Assembly: GCF_002261425.1 (NCBI RefSeq)
Contig: NZ_NEVJ01000003.1
Location: forward strand, 186,001-250,000
DNA length: 64,000 nt
Origin: Bordetella genomosp. 9
GTDB lineage: Bacteria > Pseudomonadota > Gammaproteobacteria > Burkholderiales > Burkholderiaceae_B
Direction: 5' to 3'
Under the pieces are notes generated by a model. The model was not told the origin of the DNA. It was given only the letters and a program-made list of their open reading frames with translations, and did not search any database. The translations under genes and the position numbers were made by a program. Position 1 is the stretch's first letter. Each line of letters starts with the position of its first letter. Shown here in pieces: positions 36,417 to 45,739 of the stretch.

Positions 36417-38086
36417 GCTTTCTTCTCCCCGGCGGGCCCGGCCAGCGTGGTCGCGCCCGCCATCCGGTTGATGTCGGCGCTGTCCAGGCCGATTTCCTTC
36501 AGCAATTGGTCGACGATGGGCGCCTGGGCGCGGAAGCGCAGGGCGGAGTTGACGACGCCGTCGGAAAACGTGCCGCCGTGGTCGTGGCCGCCCGCGCCGC
36601 CGCCGCCCATGCCGTCGACGTGCATGATGCGTATGCTGTCTATCTTCTCCATCGGCTTGACCGATTCGCGGATGATGCCTTCCACTTTTTCGAGCAGGCG
36701 CATGCGCAGGGCGGACGCGCGCGCTTCGGGCGTCAGGATGTTGGAGGACTCGTTCATCATGCGCAGCCCTTCGGCTTCGACCTCGTGGCGGATGCGGGCG
36801 GCGGCCAGGCGGATGCGATCGGCGTCGGCTTCCGCTTCGGCCTGGGCGCGCATCGCGTAACCGCGGTCTTCGCTGGCGGCGCGCTCGGCCTCCGCGGCGA
36901 CGCGCACGCCCAGGGCTTCACGTTCGGCCGCCTGCGCGGCGGCGACGAGTTCGATGCGCTTGCGCCGCTCGGCCATCTCCAGTTCGCGCGCGGTGAAGAT
37001 TTTTTCCTCGGCGGCGACGGCCAGCGCCCGCGCCGTGTCGGCCGCGGCCTGGGCTTCGGACTGGGATTTCGATTGCATGGCCACGGCGATGGAACGCTGC
37101 TGTTCGGCCAGTTCGACGGCCTTGCGGCGTTCGATTTCCGCCGCCTGCAGTTCGCGGTCCTTGTTGATGCGGTTGGATTCGACGATCTGTTCCGCGCGCA
37201 GGCGGGCTTCTTCCACCGCCTGCTGCGCGGCGATCTGCGCGCGCTGGCCTTCCTTGTCGCGCTCGGCCCGTTCGCGCGCCAGCGTCGCGCGCTGTTCGGC
37301 GCGGGCGATCTCCAGGTCGCGTTCCTGCGCCAGGCGCGCGCCTTCCGATTCGCGATCGATGTCCAGGGACAGCTTTTCCGCCTCCAGGTTCTTGTTGCGG
37401 ATCGCGATCAGCGTGTCCTGCTCGATGTCGTTGCGCTGCTTTTTACGCCGCTCGATCTGTTCGGTCAGGCGGGTCAGGCCTTCGGCATCGAAGGCGTTGC
37501 TGGGGTTGAAGAACTCCATCGACGTCTGGTCCAGCTGGGTCAGCGAAGCGGCTTCCAGCTCAAGGCCGTTCTTGATCAGGTTCTCGGCGACGGCCTCGCG
37601 CACGCGCCGCACGTAGTCGCCGCGCCGCTCGTGCAGCTCTTCCATGGTCAGTTCGGCCGCCACCGTGCGCAGTGCGTCGACGAACTTGCCTTCCAGCAAT
37701 TCCTTCAACTGCTCCGGCGCCATGGTGCGTTGTCCCAGCGTCTGCGCGGCGTCGGCCACCGCCTGCGCGCTCGCCTGCACGCGCACGTAGAACTCGGCGA
37801 TGACGTCCACGCGCATGCGGTCCTTGGTGATCAGGGCCTTGTCGCGGCCGCGCGAGACCTCGAGGCGCAGCGTGCTCATGTTGACCGGGATGACATCATG
37901 GACGATGGGCAGCACCAGGGCGCCGCCGTCCAGCACCACGCGCTGCCCCCCCAGTCCGGTGCGGACGAAGGCGCGTTCCTTGGATGCCCGCAGGTACAGC
38001 CAGTGCAGCAGTCCGACGACGATGGCGGCCACGATCGCGATCGCGAGCACGATCAGCAGGAAAGTGCCGAATTGTGAGCCTGACAT
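36413..38086 (-). CDS. Flotillin family protein
   Basis: Membrane-microdomain scaffold of 557 aa. One membrane segment (about 8-30) is followed by an SPFH/band-7 domain (30-200, with VLDGGALVLPIVHDVIPVNMS and MRVDVIAEFYVRVQ). A long Ala/Glu/Arg coiled coil (about 200-440) follows, then a flotillin C-terminal region (MEKIDSIRIMHVDGMGGGGA). Flotillins organise lipid domains and their cargo. It sits 12 bases below the TIM-barrel gene, so it may belong to the long operon that starts at 47854. Confidence 0.93.
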   Translation of the reverse strand: MSGSQFGTFLLIVLAIAIVAAIVVGLLHWLYLRASKERAFVRTGLGGQRVVLDGGALVLPIVHDVIPVNMSTLRLEVSRGRDKALITKDRMRVDVIAEFYVRVQASAQAVADAAQTLGQRTMAPEQLKELLEGKFVDALRTVAAELTMEELHERRGDYVRRVREAVAENLIKNGLELEAASLTQLDQTSMEFFNPSNAFDAEGLTRLTEQIERRKKQRNDIEQDTLIAIRNKNLEAEKLSLDIDRESEGARLAQERDLEIARAEQRATLARERAERDKEGQRAQIAAQQAVEEARLRAEQIVESNRINKDRELQAAEIERRKAVELAEQQRSIAVAMQSKSQSEAQAAADTARALAVAAEEKIFTARELEMAERRKRIELVAAAQAAEREALGVRVAAEAERAASEDRGYAMRAQAEAEADADRIRLAAARIRHEVEAEGLRMMNESSNILTPEARASALRMRLLEKVEGIIRESVKPMEKIDSIRIMHVDGMGGGGAGGHDHGGTFSDGVVNSALRFRAQAPIVDQLLKEIGLDSADINRMAGATTLAGPAGEKKA

Positions 38087-38098
38087 GATGAGCCTCTT

Positions 38099-38929
38099 TT
38101 ATCGGGTGATTTGCTTGAACTGGCGCGCGGTTTCCGTCAGCGCGGTTTCGGCCGGCAGGCGCTCCATGCTGGAGGCGCCGAAGAAGCCGTGGCATTGCGG
38201 GCAGGCGGACAGGATGTAGGCGGCATCCTCCGGCGCGGAGATCGGGCCGCCGTGGCACAGCACGATCACGTCGTCGCGGGCGGCCCGGGCCGCCTCCGCC
38301 CAGGCCTGGATGCGTGGCACGCAGTCGTCTAGCGTCAGCGCGGTGCGCGCGCCGATGTCGCCGCCGGTGGTCAGGCCCAGATGGCACACGACGACGTCGG
38401 CGCCGGCCCGCGCCATATCGGCGGCGTTCGCTTCGCTGAATACGTATGGGGTGGTCAGCATGTCCAGCGCATGGGCGCGCGCGATCATGTCGATTTCCAT
38501 GGCGTAGCTCATGCCTGTTTCTTCCAGGTTGGCGCGGAACACGCCGTCGATCAGGCCGACGGTGGGGAAGTTCTGCACGCCGGAGAAGCCCAGTGCCTGC
38601 AACTGGCGCAGGAAGGGTTCGGCCAGCATGAAGGGATCCGTGCCGTTGACGCCGGCCAGAACTGGGGTACGGTCGACCACGGGCAGCACTTCGCGCGCCA
38701 TCTCCAGGACGACCTCGTTGGCGTTGCCGTAGGCCATCAGGCCGGCCAGCGAGCCGCGGCCCGCCATGCGGTAGCGGCCCGAGTTGTAGATCACGATCAG
38801 GTCCACGCCGCCGGCTTCCTCGCAACGCGCGGAAAGTCCCGTGCCGGCGCCCGCGCCGATGATGGGCTCGCCGCGGGCGATCATGCCGCGCAGGCGTTCG
38901 AGTATGGTTTCACGCGCGATGCGTGGCAT
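38099..38929 (-). CDS. PEP-hydrolase-like TIM-barrel protein (PF09370 type)
   Basis: TIM-barrel protein of 276 aa with start at 38929 after GGAGAACG. Family motifs are [46 protein letters not shown] and [13 protein letters not shown], with [11 protein letters not shown] in the fifth strand. This family nearly always partners Tm-1-like proteins, as it does here: its start lies inside the last 20 bases of the Tm-1 fusion gene. The reaction is not firmly established. Confidence 0.85.
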   Translation of the reverse strand: MPRIARETILERLRGMIARGEPIIGAGAGTGLSARCEEAGGVDLIVIYNSGRYRMAGRGSLAGLMAYGNANEVVLEMAREVLPVVDRTPVLAGVNGTDPFMLAEPFLRQLQALGFSGVQNFPTVGLIDGVFRANLEETGMSYAMEIDMIARAHALDMLTTPYVFSEANAADMARAGADVVVCHLGLTTGGDIGARTALTLDDCVPRIQAWAEAARAARDDVIVLCHGGPISAPEDAAYILSACPQCHGFFGASSMERLPAETALTETARQFKQITR

Positions 38930-41474
38930 GATCGTTCTCCTGGCCTGTGGATGAAAAAGCGGCGGACGGGAAAGCGCGGGGCGGCGCATGGATCTCATGG
39001 AAGGCACGCACCAGCGCATCGGCGAAGCGCGGATCGTTGATGTGATAGGGCAGCCGCTGCAATCGGCGCGTGGCCGTGGGGCGGAAGGCTTCCTCGATGG
39101 CGGAAAACAGGGCGCGGTCCGCGTCGGGATCCCAGAATGGCTGGCCGGGAATATCGATGGCGGACACGCCGCCTTCGGGCAGCAGGAAGCGCACGGGACC
39201 CGGCATGCGATTCAACTTGTCGGCCAGGAAGGCGCCGATGCGGCGGTTTTCTTCCGCGGTGGTGCGCATCAGCGTGACGTTGTCGTTGTGGCGGTACAGC
39301 TTGCGCGAGCGGAAGCGTTCCGGCACGGTCGCCATGGCCATGAAGTTCACCATGTCCAGCGCGCCGCATGAGCCGACATAGGGGATGCCGGTTTCGATGA
39401 TGGCATCCAGGCGGCCGGGTCCGGCGGAAAACACGCCGCCCACGATTTCGTCGGCGATTTCGGTGGTGGAGACGTCGATCACGCCTTGCAGCAGATGCGA
39501 TTCCACCAGCTTTTCCATGGAGTTGCCGCCGATGCCGGTGGCGTGGAACACCATGCAGTCATAATCGGTGCCCAATGCCGCCGTCACCGCCTGTACGCAG
39601 GGCGTCGTGACGCCGAACATGGTCAGGCCGACGGCAGGCCTTTGGGCGGGTGGCGGCGGCCGGCGATGCAGCACCATGCCGGCCAGCGCGTGCGCGGCGT
39701 TGCCGAGAACCTGGCTGCTGATGGGATGGATGCCGGCGACGTCCGTCACGGAATACATCATGCAGATATCGCTGGGGCCGACGTAGGGGCGGACGTCGCC
39801 GGACGCGACGGTCGACACCAGCACCTTCGGGACGCCGACCGCCAGGGCGCGCATGCCCGCGCTGATGAGCGCCGTGCCGCCGGAGCCGCCGGCGCCGATG
39901 ACGCCGCCCAGGTCGCGGCGGCCCGGCAGGAAACGCGCCAGCGCCTGCGCCATGGACGAGACGGCGCTGCCGCGATCGCCGGTGAAGACCGCCTGCTCGC
40001 CGCCCGGATGGTGCCGCGCGACGTCGCGGGGATGGATCGACGCGGGTGAAGCCTGTCCGGACGTCGACACGTCGACGGTGACGGTGCGCAGGCCCAGGCG
40101 TTGCAGGCAGTCGCGCAGCAGCATCAGTTCACGTGCCTTGGTGTCGAAGGTGCCGACGATGTAGGCCGCGCGGTCGGCCAACGCGCCGGCGGGGGGCAGG
40201 ATGGGGGAGTGGTTGTAGGGGGCGGGGTGGTCGCCGGGCCCGGTGGTTGCGCCGGATATCCCCGGCGTTCCCGGCGTTCCCGGTGTTCCCGATGTCCCAG
40301 ATGTCCCGGATGTCCCGGATGTCCCGGATGTCCCGGATGTCCCGGATGTCCCGGATGTCCCGGGGGGCCCGGGGGTCCCGGGTGTCCCGGGTGTCCCGAA
40401 TGTCCCGTATGTCCCGGATGTCCCGGATGTCCCGGATGGCGAGGCAGTTCCGGCGGCCTGCCAGCGGTTATAGCCATCTGGCGCCCGCGGCAGGGCCGGC
40501 GCCGTGCCGCCGTGCTCGCGGCGTATCGTCAGGACTTCCACCACGCCCGCATGCGGCGCCTCGCCGCGCGGCAATGGACCGGCGCCATCAACGGCGCCAT
40601 CAGCGCCTCCTTCAGCGCCTCCTTCAGCGCCTCCATCAACGCGTCCCTCCACGCCGCCGCCCGTCCCCGACGCCACGCCCAGCAGCCGTTGCTGCAAGGC
40701 CCGATCCGCCGCCAATTGCGCGGCCGGCATGACGCGCGCCACCTGGCCATTGACCAATACCGCCACCGTATCGGCGACGTCGATCGCCACGCCCAGGTTC
40801 TGTTCGATCAGCAGTACCGCGATCCTGCCTTCGCCCGCCAGGGTCTTGAGCATCGCGGCGACCTGGTCCACGATGACCGGGGCCAGGCCTTCCGTCGGTT
40901 CGTCCATCACCAGCAGGCTGGGGTTGAACAGCAGCGCGCGACCGATCGCCAGCATCTGCTGCTCGCCGCCGGACAGCTGCGCGCCGCCGTTGTGGCGCCG
41001 TTCCGCCAGCCGCGGGAAGGTCGCATATACGCGATCCACTGTCCAGTCGCCACGCCGCGCGCTGCGCGACGCCAGCCGGAAATGCTCGTCCACCGTCAAC
41101 GACGGCCAGACGTGGCGGCCTTGCGGCACATAGCCGATGCCCATTTCGGCGATGACGTGCGGCGGCTTGCTCAGGATGTCGCGGCCGTGCAGCCGGATCG
41201 CGCCGCGCGCCGGCACCAGGCCGGTGACGGCGTTGCACAGCGTCGTCTTGCCCATGCCGTTGCGGCCCACCACCGCCAGCACGCCGTGCGGCAGCGTCAA
41301 CGACACGTCGTGCAGCGCGTGCGCGCTGCCGTAGAACACGTTCAGGTTGACGATGTCCAGCACCGGCGCATCCTTTCCGGCCGCTGCGCTGGCCGCTGCC
41401 CCCGCCGCCGCGCCGGGCGCGTGCCGGCCCGGCGCGGCTCCGCCGGCGTTCGCTCCGTGCGCGTCAATGGCCAT
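38910..41474 (-). CDS. ABC ATPase (LivF-like) fused to a Tm-1-like UPF0261 domain
   Basis: Composite protein of 854 aa. Residues 35-265 are a LivF-type ATPase: Walker [10 protein letters not shown] at 70-78, signature LSGGEQ at 167-172 and Walker B LLVMDEP at 187-193. After a Gly-rich stretch (272-300) comes a low-complexity Gly-Thr-Ser/Pro linker (348-411), then a Tm-1-like domain (about 436-835) with [33 protein letters not shown] and [22 protein letters not shown]. The start at 41474 follows GGGGGAG and overlaps the upstream ATPase gene. It supplies the second ATPase of the Liv-like importer and ties it to Tm-1 chemistry. Confidence 0.88.
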   Translation of the reverse strand: MAIDAHGANAGGAAPGRHAPGAAAGAAASAAAGKDAPVLDIVNLNVFYGSAHALHDVSLTLPHGVLAVVGRNGMGKTTLCNAVTGLVPARGAIRLHGRDILSKPPHVIAEMGIGYVPQGRHVWPSLTVDEHFRLASRSARRGDWTVDRVYATFPRLAERRHNGGAQLSGGEQQMLAIGRALLFNPSLLVMDEPTEGLAPVIVDQVAAMLKTLAGEGRIAVLLIEQNLGVAIDVADTVAVLVNGQVARVMPAAQLAADRALQQRLLGVASGTGGGVEGRVDGGAEGGAEGGADGAVDGAGPLPRGEAPHAGVVEVLTIRREHGGTAPALPRAPDGYNRWQAAGTASPSGTSGTSGTYGTFGTPGTPGTPGPPGTSGTSGTSGTSGTSGTSGTSGTSGTPGTPGTPGISGATTGPGDHPAPYNHSPILPPAGALADRAAYIVGTFDTKARELMLLRDCLQRLGLRTVTVDVSTSGQASPASIHPRDVARHHPGGEQAVFTGDRGSAVSSMAQALARFLPGRRDLGGVIGAGGSGGTALISAGMRALAVGVPKVLVSTVASGDVRPYVGPSDICMMYSVTDVAGIHPISSQVLGNAAHALAGMVLHRRPPPPAQRPAVGLTMFGVTTPCVQAVTAALGTDYDCMVFHATGIGGNSMEKLVESHLLQGVIDVSTTEIADEIVGGVFSAGPGRLDAIIETGIPYVGSCGALDMVNFMAMATVPERFRSRKLYRHNDNVTLMRTTAEENRRIGAFLADKLNRMPGPVRFLLPEGGVSAIDIPGQPFWDPDADRALFSAIEEAFRPTATRRLQRLPYHINDPRFADALVRAFHEIHAPPRAFPSAAFSSTGQENDHATHRA
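40267..40437. repeat. Nine-base minisatellite inside the fusion gene
   Basis: Nineteen units of nine bases, mostly GTCCCGGAT on the plus strand. On the coding strand this reads Gly-Thr-Ser, with Gly-Thr-Pro, Gly-Thr-Tyr and Gly-Thr-Phe variants at the edges. Units in the middle are identical, suggesting recent slippage. Unit length is a multiple of three, so copy changes lengthen or shorten the linker without a frameshift. Confidence 0.95.
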
Positions 41475-42249
41475 GCTGGCGCTCCCCCATGTAGATCGCC
41501 TGCACGTCGGGATCGCTTTCGATCTCGGCGGGCGTGCCATGCCGCAGCACGCGGCCGTTGTGCATGACGGTGACCCGGGTCGCCACCGACAGCGCGATTT
41601 CCAGGTCGTGTTCGATGATCACGTAGCCGATGTGGCGCGGCAGCGCCTGCAGCAGCGCCACCAGTTCGCGGCGCTCGGCGGGCGACAGGCCCGCCGCCGG
41701 CTCGTCGAACAGGATCAGGCGCGGCGCGCCGGCCAACGCCATGCCGATCTCCAGCTGGCGCTGCTGGCCATGCGACAGCAGCGCGACCGGCGTATCCGCC
41801 AGCCGCGACAGGCGGGCGTGCTCCAGCAGCTCGTCCGCCGCCGCGTCGGACGCCGACGCGCGCCCCGTGCGCCGCAGGCTGAAGCGTCCGCGCGCCACGC
41901 CGCGCACCGCCAGGTACAGGTTGTCGCGCACGCTCAGGTCGCGGAACAGCAGCGACGATTGATAGGTGCGGCGCAGGCCGCGCCGGATGCGTTCCCAGGG
42001 CGGCAGGGCGGTCACGTCCTCGCCGAACAGCAGCACGCGGCCGGCCGTCACCGGAAAGTCGCCGGTGATCATGTTGAACAGGGTGGTCTTGCCCGCGCCG
42101 TTGGAACCCAGTACGGCATGGCGCCGGCCCGCCTCGACGTTGAAGGACACGCCGTCGATGGCCTTGAGCGCGCCGAACGCCCGGGTAATCCCGTGCAGTT
42201 CCAGCGCGTTGCCGGAAGAAAACCCCGTCGCCGCGTGCACGCCGTTCAC
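41464..42249 (-). CDS. livG: Branched-chain-type ABC transporter ATP-binding protein (LivG-like)
   Basis: ATPase of 261 aa. The GTG at 42249 overlaps the upstream binding-protein stop as GTGA and gives [10 protein letters not shown]. Walker [10 protein letters not shown], the LivG-type [15 protein letters not shown], the degenerate signature [16 protein letters not shown] and Walker [14 protein letters not shown] are visible. The C-terminus ends YMGERQHGH. It belongs to the second Liv-type system in the window, whose cargo may be an amide or ester given the two hydrolase genes upstream. Confidence 0.92.
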   Translation of the reverse strand: MNGVHAATGFSSGNALELHGITRAFGALKAIDGVSFNVEAGRRHAVLGSNGAGKTTLFNMITGDFPVTAGRVLLFGEDVTALPPWERIRRGLRRTYQSSLLFRDLSVRDNLYLAVRGVARGRFSLRRTGRASASDAAADELLEHARLSRLADTPVALLSHGQQRQLEIGMALAGAPRLILFDEPAAGLSPAERRELVALLQALPRHIGYVIIEHDLEIALSVATRVTVMHNGRVLRHGTPAEIESDPDVQAIYMGERQHGH

Positions 42250-43535
42250 TTGCACTCCGGATTGGTACGCGAGCCCAGGCCCATCTTGTCGAATTCGGCC
42301 TTCGACAGTCCCAGCCGCTGGTTGACGTCGGGGATGACCTTGACGAACTTGTTGTACAGCGTGCCGTCGCTGTTCTTCGCCACTTCCGTCAGGAAGATGT
42401 TGGCCACCGCATTGCGGTTCTCGTCGAGCTTGACGTTGCCGGTCGGCGTGGACACCGTCATGGTCGACAGCGTCTGCCTGAGCTTGGCCTGGTTGTTGGA
42501 CAGGTCGGCCTTGTCCTGCTCCAGCGCATCCAGCACGGCCTTGGTATTGACATAGTAGGCGTGCGCGAACAGGCTGGGACTGGGCAGGCCGTCCTTGTAG
42601 GCGGCGCGATAGTCGGCGACGAATTTCTTCCAGGCGGGGTCGTCGTAGTTGTCGGCGATGGGCCCGGCCGAAGGCGTGCCGATCAGCGCGTCGCGCCGCT
42701 TGCCCTTGTAGCCCAGCACCGATTGATCGATGGTGATGGATCCGGCGATCAAGGGCTTGTCGCCGCCGGCCTGTTCGTATTGCGAAAAGAAGTTCACGGC
42801 ATCCGAACCGCCCAGGGCGACGTAAATCGCGTCGATGTTGTCGGGCAGCCGCGCGATCACCGACGAATAGTCCTTGGTCCCCAGGGGCACCCAATGCTTG
42901 TCCACCACCTTGCCGCCGGCCTTGCAGAACTCGATCATGAAGCCCTGCAGCAGCGAATAGGGAAAGGAATAGTCCTCGGCCACCGAGACGATCCGCTTGT
43001 AGCCCTTGTCCTTGTAGGCGTAGCTGCCCAGGCCGGCCTGCCACTGCGCGCCGTCGGTGGAAAAGCGGAAGAAGTTCGGCGCGGGGTCCTGCAGCGTCGT
43101 GCCCTGCGCGGCGGACGACCCGTTGACGAAGGTCACCTCGGGGTGGGTCTTGGCATAGTTCTTCACCGCGATGCCTTCCGAGCCGGAAAGCGGTCCGATC
43201 AGGATCTGCACGCCGTCCTGCTCCACCAGCTTGCGCGCGGCGTTGACCGCCGTATCCGGATTGCCGTTGGACGAGGCCTTGATGATTTCGATCTTCTTGC
43301 CGGCCACCATGCCCTTGTGCTGCGCGACCGCCAGGTCCACGCCGCGCATGCCGTCCTGGCCGGGCACGGCGAACGGACCTTCCAGCGTGGCCAGCGCGCC
43401 GATCTTGATGACTTCCTGGGCCCGCGCGGGATGCGCGCCCAGCGCGGCGGCGAGCGCCAGCGCCAGCGTGCCGGCGGCCAGGACGGCGCGCCGCCTGGAT
43501 GGCCGGGCGCGGAATGCGATGATCGCGTGGTTCAT
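42246..43535 (-). CDS. livK: ABC transporter substrate-binding protein (LivK/PBP1 type)
   Basis: Periplasmic type I binding protein of 429 aa. The signal peptide carries an RRR start and ends AHPARAQE near residue 40. The mature fold begins VIKIGALATLEGPFAVPGQDGMRGVDLAV, with the ligand-hinge segment ILIGPLSGSEGIAVKNYA and FPYSLLQGFMIEF. These match the family that feeds Liv-type permeases, often for amides, urea or aromatic acids. It is coupled at both ends to transporter genes. Confidence 0.93.
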   Translation of the reverse strand: MNHAIIAFRARPSRRRAVLAAGTLALALAAALGAHPARAQEVIKIGALATLEGPFAVPGQDGMRGVDLAVAQHKGMVAGKKIEIIKASSNGNPDTAVNAARKLVEQDGVQILIGPLSGSEGIAVKNYAKTHPEVTFVNGSSAAQGTTLQDPAPNFFRFSTDGAQWQAGLGSYAYKDKGYKRIVSVAEDYSFPYSLLQGFMIEFCKAGGKVVDKHWVPLGTKDYSSVIARLPDNIDAIYVALGGSDAVNFFSQYEQAGGDKPLIAGSITIDQSVLGYKGKRRDALIGTPSAGPIADNYDDPAWKKFVADYRAAYKDGLPSPSLFAHAYYVNTKAVLDALEQDKADLSNNQAKLRQTLSTMTVSTPTGNVKLDENRNAVANIFLTEVAKNSDGTLYNKFVKVIPDVNQRLGLSKAEFDKMGLGSRTNPECK

Positions 43536-44725
43536 GTGTGTCTCCTGGTTCTAGTCGTTATGCCACTGGATAGAGGCGCGAGGCTTGCGCCTTTCGAATC
43601 GACCTGCACGGCGGGGCGAGCCGGCCCGCGCAAGCGCCGCAGGAGGCCCATCAGGCCATCCGGCGAAACCATCAGAACCAGGAGGAACACGCCGCCGATC
43701 ACCAGGTTGAACCGTTCGCGGTCCACCAGATCGATGGCGAAGTTCTGCAGCAGGACGAAGAGCAGGGCGCCCAGGAAGGCGCCGGCCGGATGGCGCATGC
43801 CGCCCAGCACGGCGACGATCAGGATGTTGATCATCGCCGTGGTGTTGACCGAGCCGGGGGAGATCTGCGAGTTGTACCAGACCAGCAGCACGCCCCCCAC
43901 GCTGGCGATCAGGCCGGCCAGCGCGTGCGCGGCGATGCGATGGGCGGTGACGTCGAAGCCCAGCGCCCGCATGCGGCGCGGGTTGTCGCGTATGCCTTGC
44001 AGCGCCATGCCGAAGGGCGCGCGGGCGATGTAGGCCACGCCCGCGTAGCCCAGCGCGGCGCAGGCGAGGCTGGTGTAGTAGAAGGCTGCCGGGCCGCGCA
44101 GGTCGGCGCCATGGATCGGCGGCGGCAGGATGCGCGCCAACCCCTGGAAGCCGTTGAACACCGTGTAGTTCTGCTGCACCAGGTAGAAGAACGCCACGCC
44201 GATCGCCAACGTGATCATGATGGTGTAGATGCCTTCGGTACGCACGGCGAGCACGCCGATCAGCGTGGCGGCCAGCGTGCCGATCGCCAGCGCCGCGAGC
44301 ACCGCCAGCCACCAGGGCCACCCCAGGCTGTGCGCGGGATCGGCGTTGGTGCCCAGCAGGGCCACCGCATAACCCGCGATGCCGGCCACCGTCATCTGCG
44401 ACAGCGTCACCATGCCGCCGTAGCCGGCCAGCAGGGCCAGCGACAGGGCGATCAGCCCCAGTACCAGCGATTGAGCGCCCACCTGGAAGGTGAAGAACGG
44501 CGTGGCCACCAGCGGGTACAGCAGCAGGGCGGCGATAATGGCGATATGCGCGATCGCCTGGCGCGGACGTACGCCCGCGCGGCGGGCGGCGGTGTGCGGC
44601 GCGGCCGCGGCGCCTGCCCCGTCCGCGGAACGCTTCAGGCCGGCGGCACCATTGAAATCCGCGCCCGCCGCGGGATACGCCGCCGGACCCTCTGACATGA
44701 CGCGCCGCCATTTCGCCGCACTCAT
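43532..44725 (-). CDS. livM: Branched-chain-type ABC transporter permease (LivM-like)
   Basis: Permease of 397 aa. The ATG at 44725 has AGGA close upstream; a second ATG at 44698 lacks one. A 55-residue hydrophilic N-terminal part precedes about nine helices. LivM features are SLALLAGYGGMVTLSQMTVAG, LAVRTEGIYTIMITLAIG and the cytoplasmic loop IRDNPRRMRALGFDV. It ends SPDGLMGLLRRL. The stop overlaps the binding-protein start by four bases. Confidence 0.93.
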   Translation of the reverse strand: MSAAKWRRVMSEGPAAYPAAGADFNGAAGLKRSADGAGAAAAPHTAARRAGVRPRQAIAHIAIIAALLLYPLVATPFFTFQVGAQSLVLGLIALSLALLAGYGGMVTLSQMTVAGIAGYAVALLGTNADPAHSLGWPWWLAVLAALAIGTLAATLIGVLAVRTEGIYTIMITLAIGVAFFYLVQQNYTVFNGFQGLARILPPPIHGADLRGPAAFYYTSLACAALGYAGVAYIARAPFGMALQGIRDNPRRMRALGFDVTAHRIAAHALAGLIASVGGVLLVWYNSQISPGSVNTTAMINILIVAVLGGMRHPAGAFLGALLFVLLQNFAIDLVDRERFNLVIGGVFLLVLMVSPDGLMGLLRRLRGPARPAVQVDSKGASLAPLSSGITTRTRRHT

Positions 44726-44774
44726 CGTCCTGTTGCTCCCGCTGTTGCTTTTCCTGTTGCTTCCATGCGCGCGT

Positions 44775-45731
44775 TCAGGCCCGCCTGCCCATCAGCCCCT
44801 GCGGGCGGAAGGCGAGCACGGCGACCATGATCAGGAAGGTGAACACCACCCCATAGGTCGGCGCGTAGGCCAGCCCGAAAGTCTCCGCCAGCCCGATCAG
44901 CAGCGCGCCGACGGCCGCGCCGGTGATGCTGCCCATGCCGCCGACGATCACCACGATCAGCGACGCGAGCAGGTAGCGCACGTCCTCGCCCGGCGCGATG
45001 GACAAGGCGGTGCCGCCCATGACGCCGGCGAAGCCGGCCAGGCCCGCGCCCACCGCGAAGGTAATCGCGAACACCTTTTGCACGTTCACGCCGCTGGCCG
45101 ACAGCATGCGTTTGTTGTCGACGCCGGCGCGTATCATCATGCCGATGCGCGTGCGGTTGAGGAACAGCCACAGCGCCAGGCCGATGACGACCGCCGACAA
45201 CAGCACCACCAGCCGGAATCCCGAGTACTTGCCGACGCCCGGCACGCCCACCGTGCCCATCAGCCAGCCCGGCGGGTCGAATTGATAGGCCTCGCCGCCC
45301 CAGATCCACAGGAAGACGTCGGCAAGGACGATGGACAGGCCCAGCGTCACCAGCGTCTGCCGCAGGTCCTGTCCTTCCATGTACTGGAAGACCAGCAGCT
45401 GCAGCAGCAGCCCCGCCAGCGCCGTCGCCAGGAAACCGGCCGCCAAGGCCAGGAACCAGGACCCCGACGCATCGCCGACCGTGTAGCCCACGTAGCCGCC
45501 CAGCAGGAACAGCGATCCGTGCGCCAGGTTGACGTTGCGCATCAGGCCGAACACCAGCGTGAAGCCGCTGGCCACCAGGAAATACAGGGCGGCCAGCGTC
45601 AGTCCGTTCAACAGCGACAGCCCGAACAGGCGCGCGTTGTCCGCGATGGCGGTCCCCGCCAGCGCCAGCAGGATGGCCGCGGCGGCAATGGCCAGCGTCC
45701 AGGTCGCGTAGCGTTTCACGTCGCTGCCCAT
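44775..45731 (-). CDS. livH: Branched-chain-type ABC transporter permease (LivH-like)
   Basis: Permease of 318 aa. Diagnostic segments are ASGFTLVFGLMRNVNLAHGSLFLLGGYVGY, the TLVTLGLSIVLADVFLWIWGG helix and VVIVGGMGSITGAAVGALLIGLAETFG, ending AFRPQGLMGRR. It lies eight bases downstream of the amidohydrolase and 49 bases upstream of the LivM-like gene, clearly one operon. Confidence 0.94.
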   Translation of the reverse strand: MGSDVKRYATWTLAIAAAAILLALAGTAIADNARLFGLSLLNGLTLAALYFLVASGFTLVFGLMRNVNLAHGSLFLLGGYVGYTVGDASGSWFLALAAGFLATALAGLLLQLLVFQYMEGQDLRQTLVTLGLSIVLADVFLWIWGGEAYQFDPPGWLMGTVGVPGVGKYSGFRLVVLLSAVVIGLALWLFLNRTRIGMMIRAGVDNKRMLSASGVNVQKVFAITFAVGAGLAGFAGVMGGTALSIAPGEDVRYLLASLIVVIVGGMGSITGAAVGALLIGLAETFGLAYAPTYGVVFTFLIMVAVLAFRPQGLMGRRA

Positions 45732-45739
45732 CCGCCGGT

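Noticed and set aside
40267..40437. Possible CRISPR array
   Set aside because: Units are nine bases with no spacers and lie inside a coding frame; no cas gene is present.
40243..40473. A plus-strand open frame encoding a PDV-repeat peptide
   Set aside because: It is the antisense reading of the minisatellite in the ABC/Tm-1 fusion gene and has no ribosome site or conserved sequence.
42246..43535. Naming the second Liv-type system as a urea or amide importer
   Set aside because: The binding protein alone does not separate these from amino-acid or aromatic-acid importers; only the neighbouring hydrolases hint at amides or esters.
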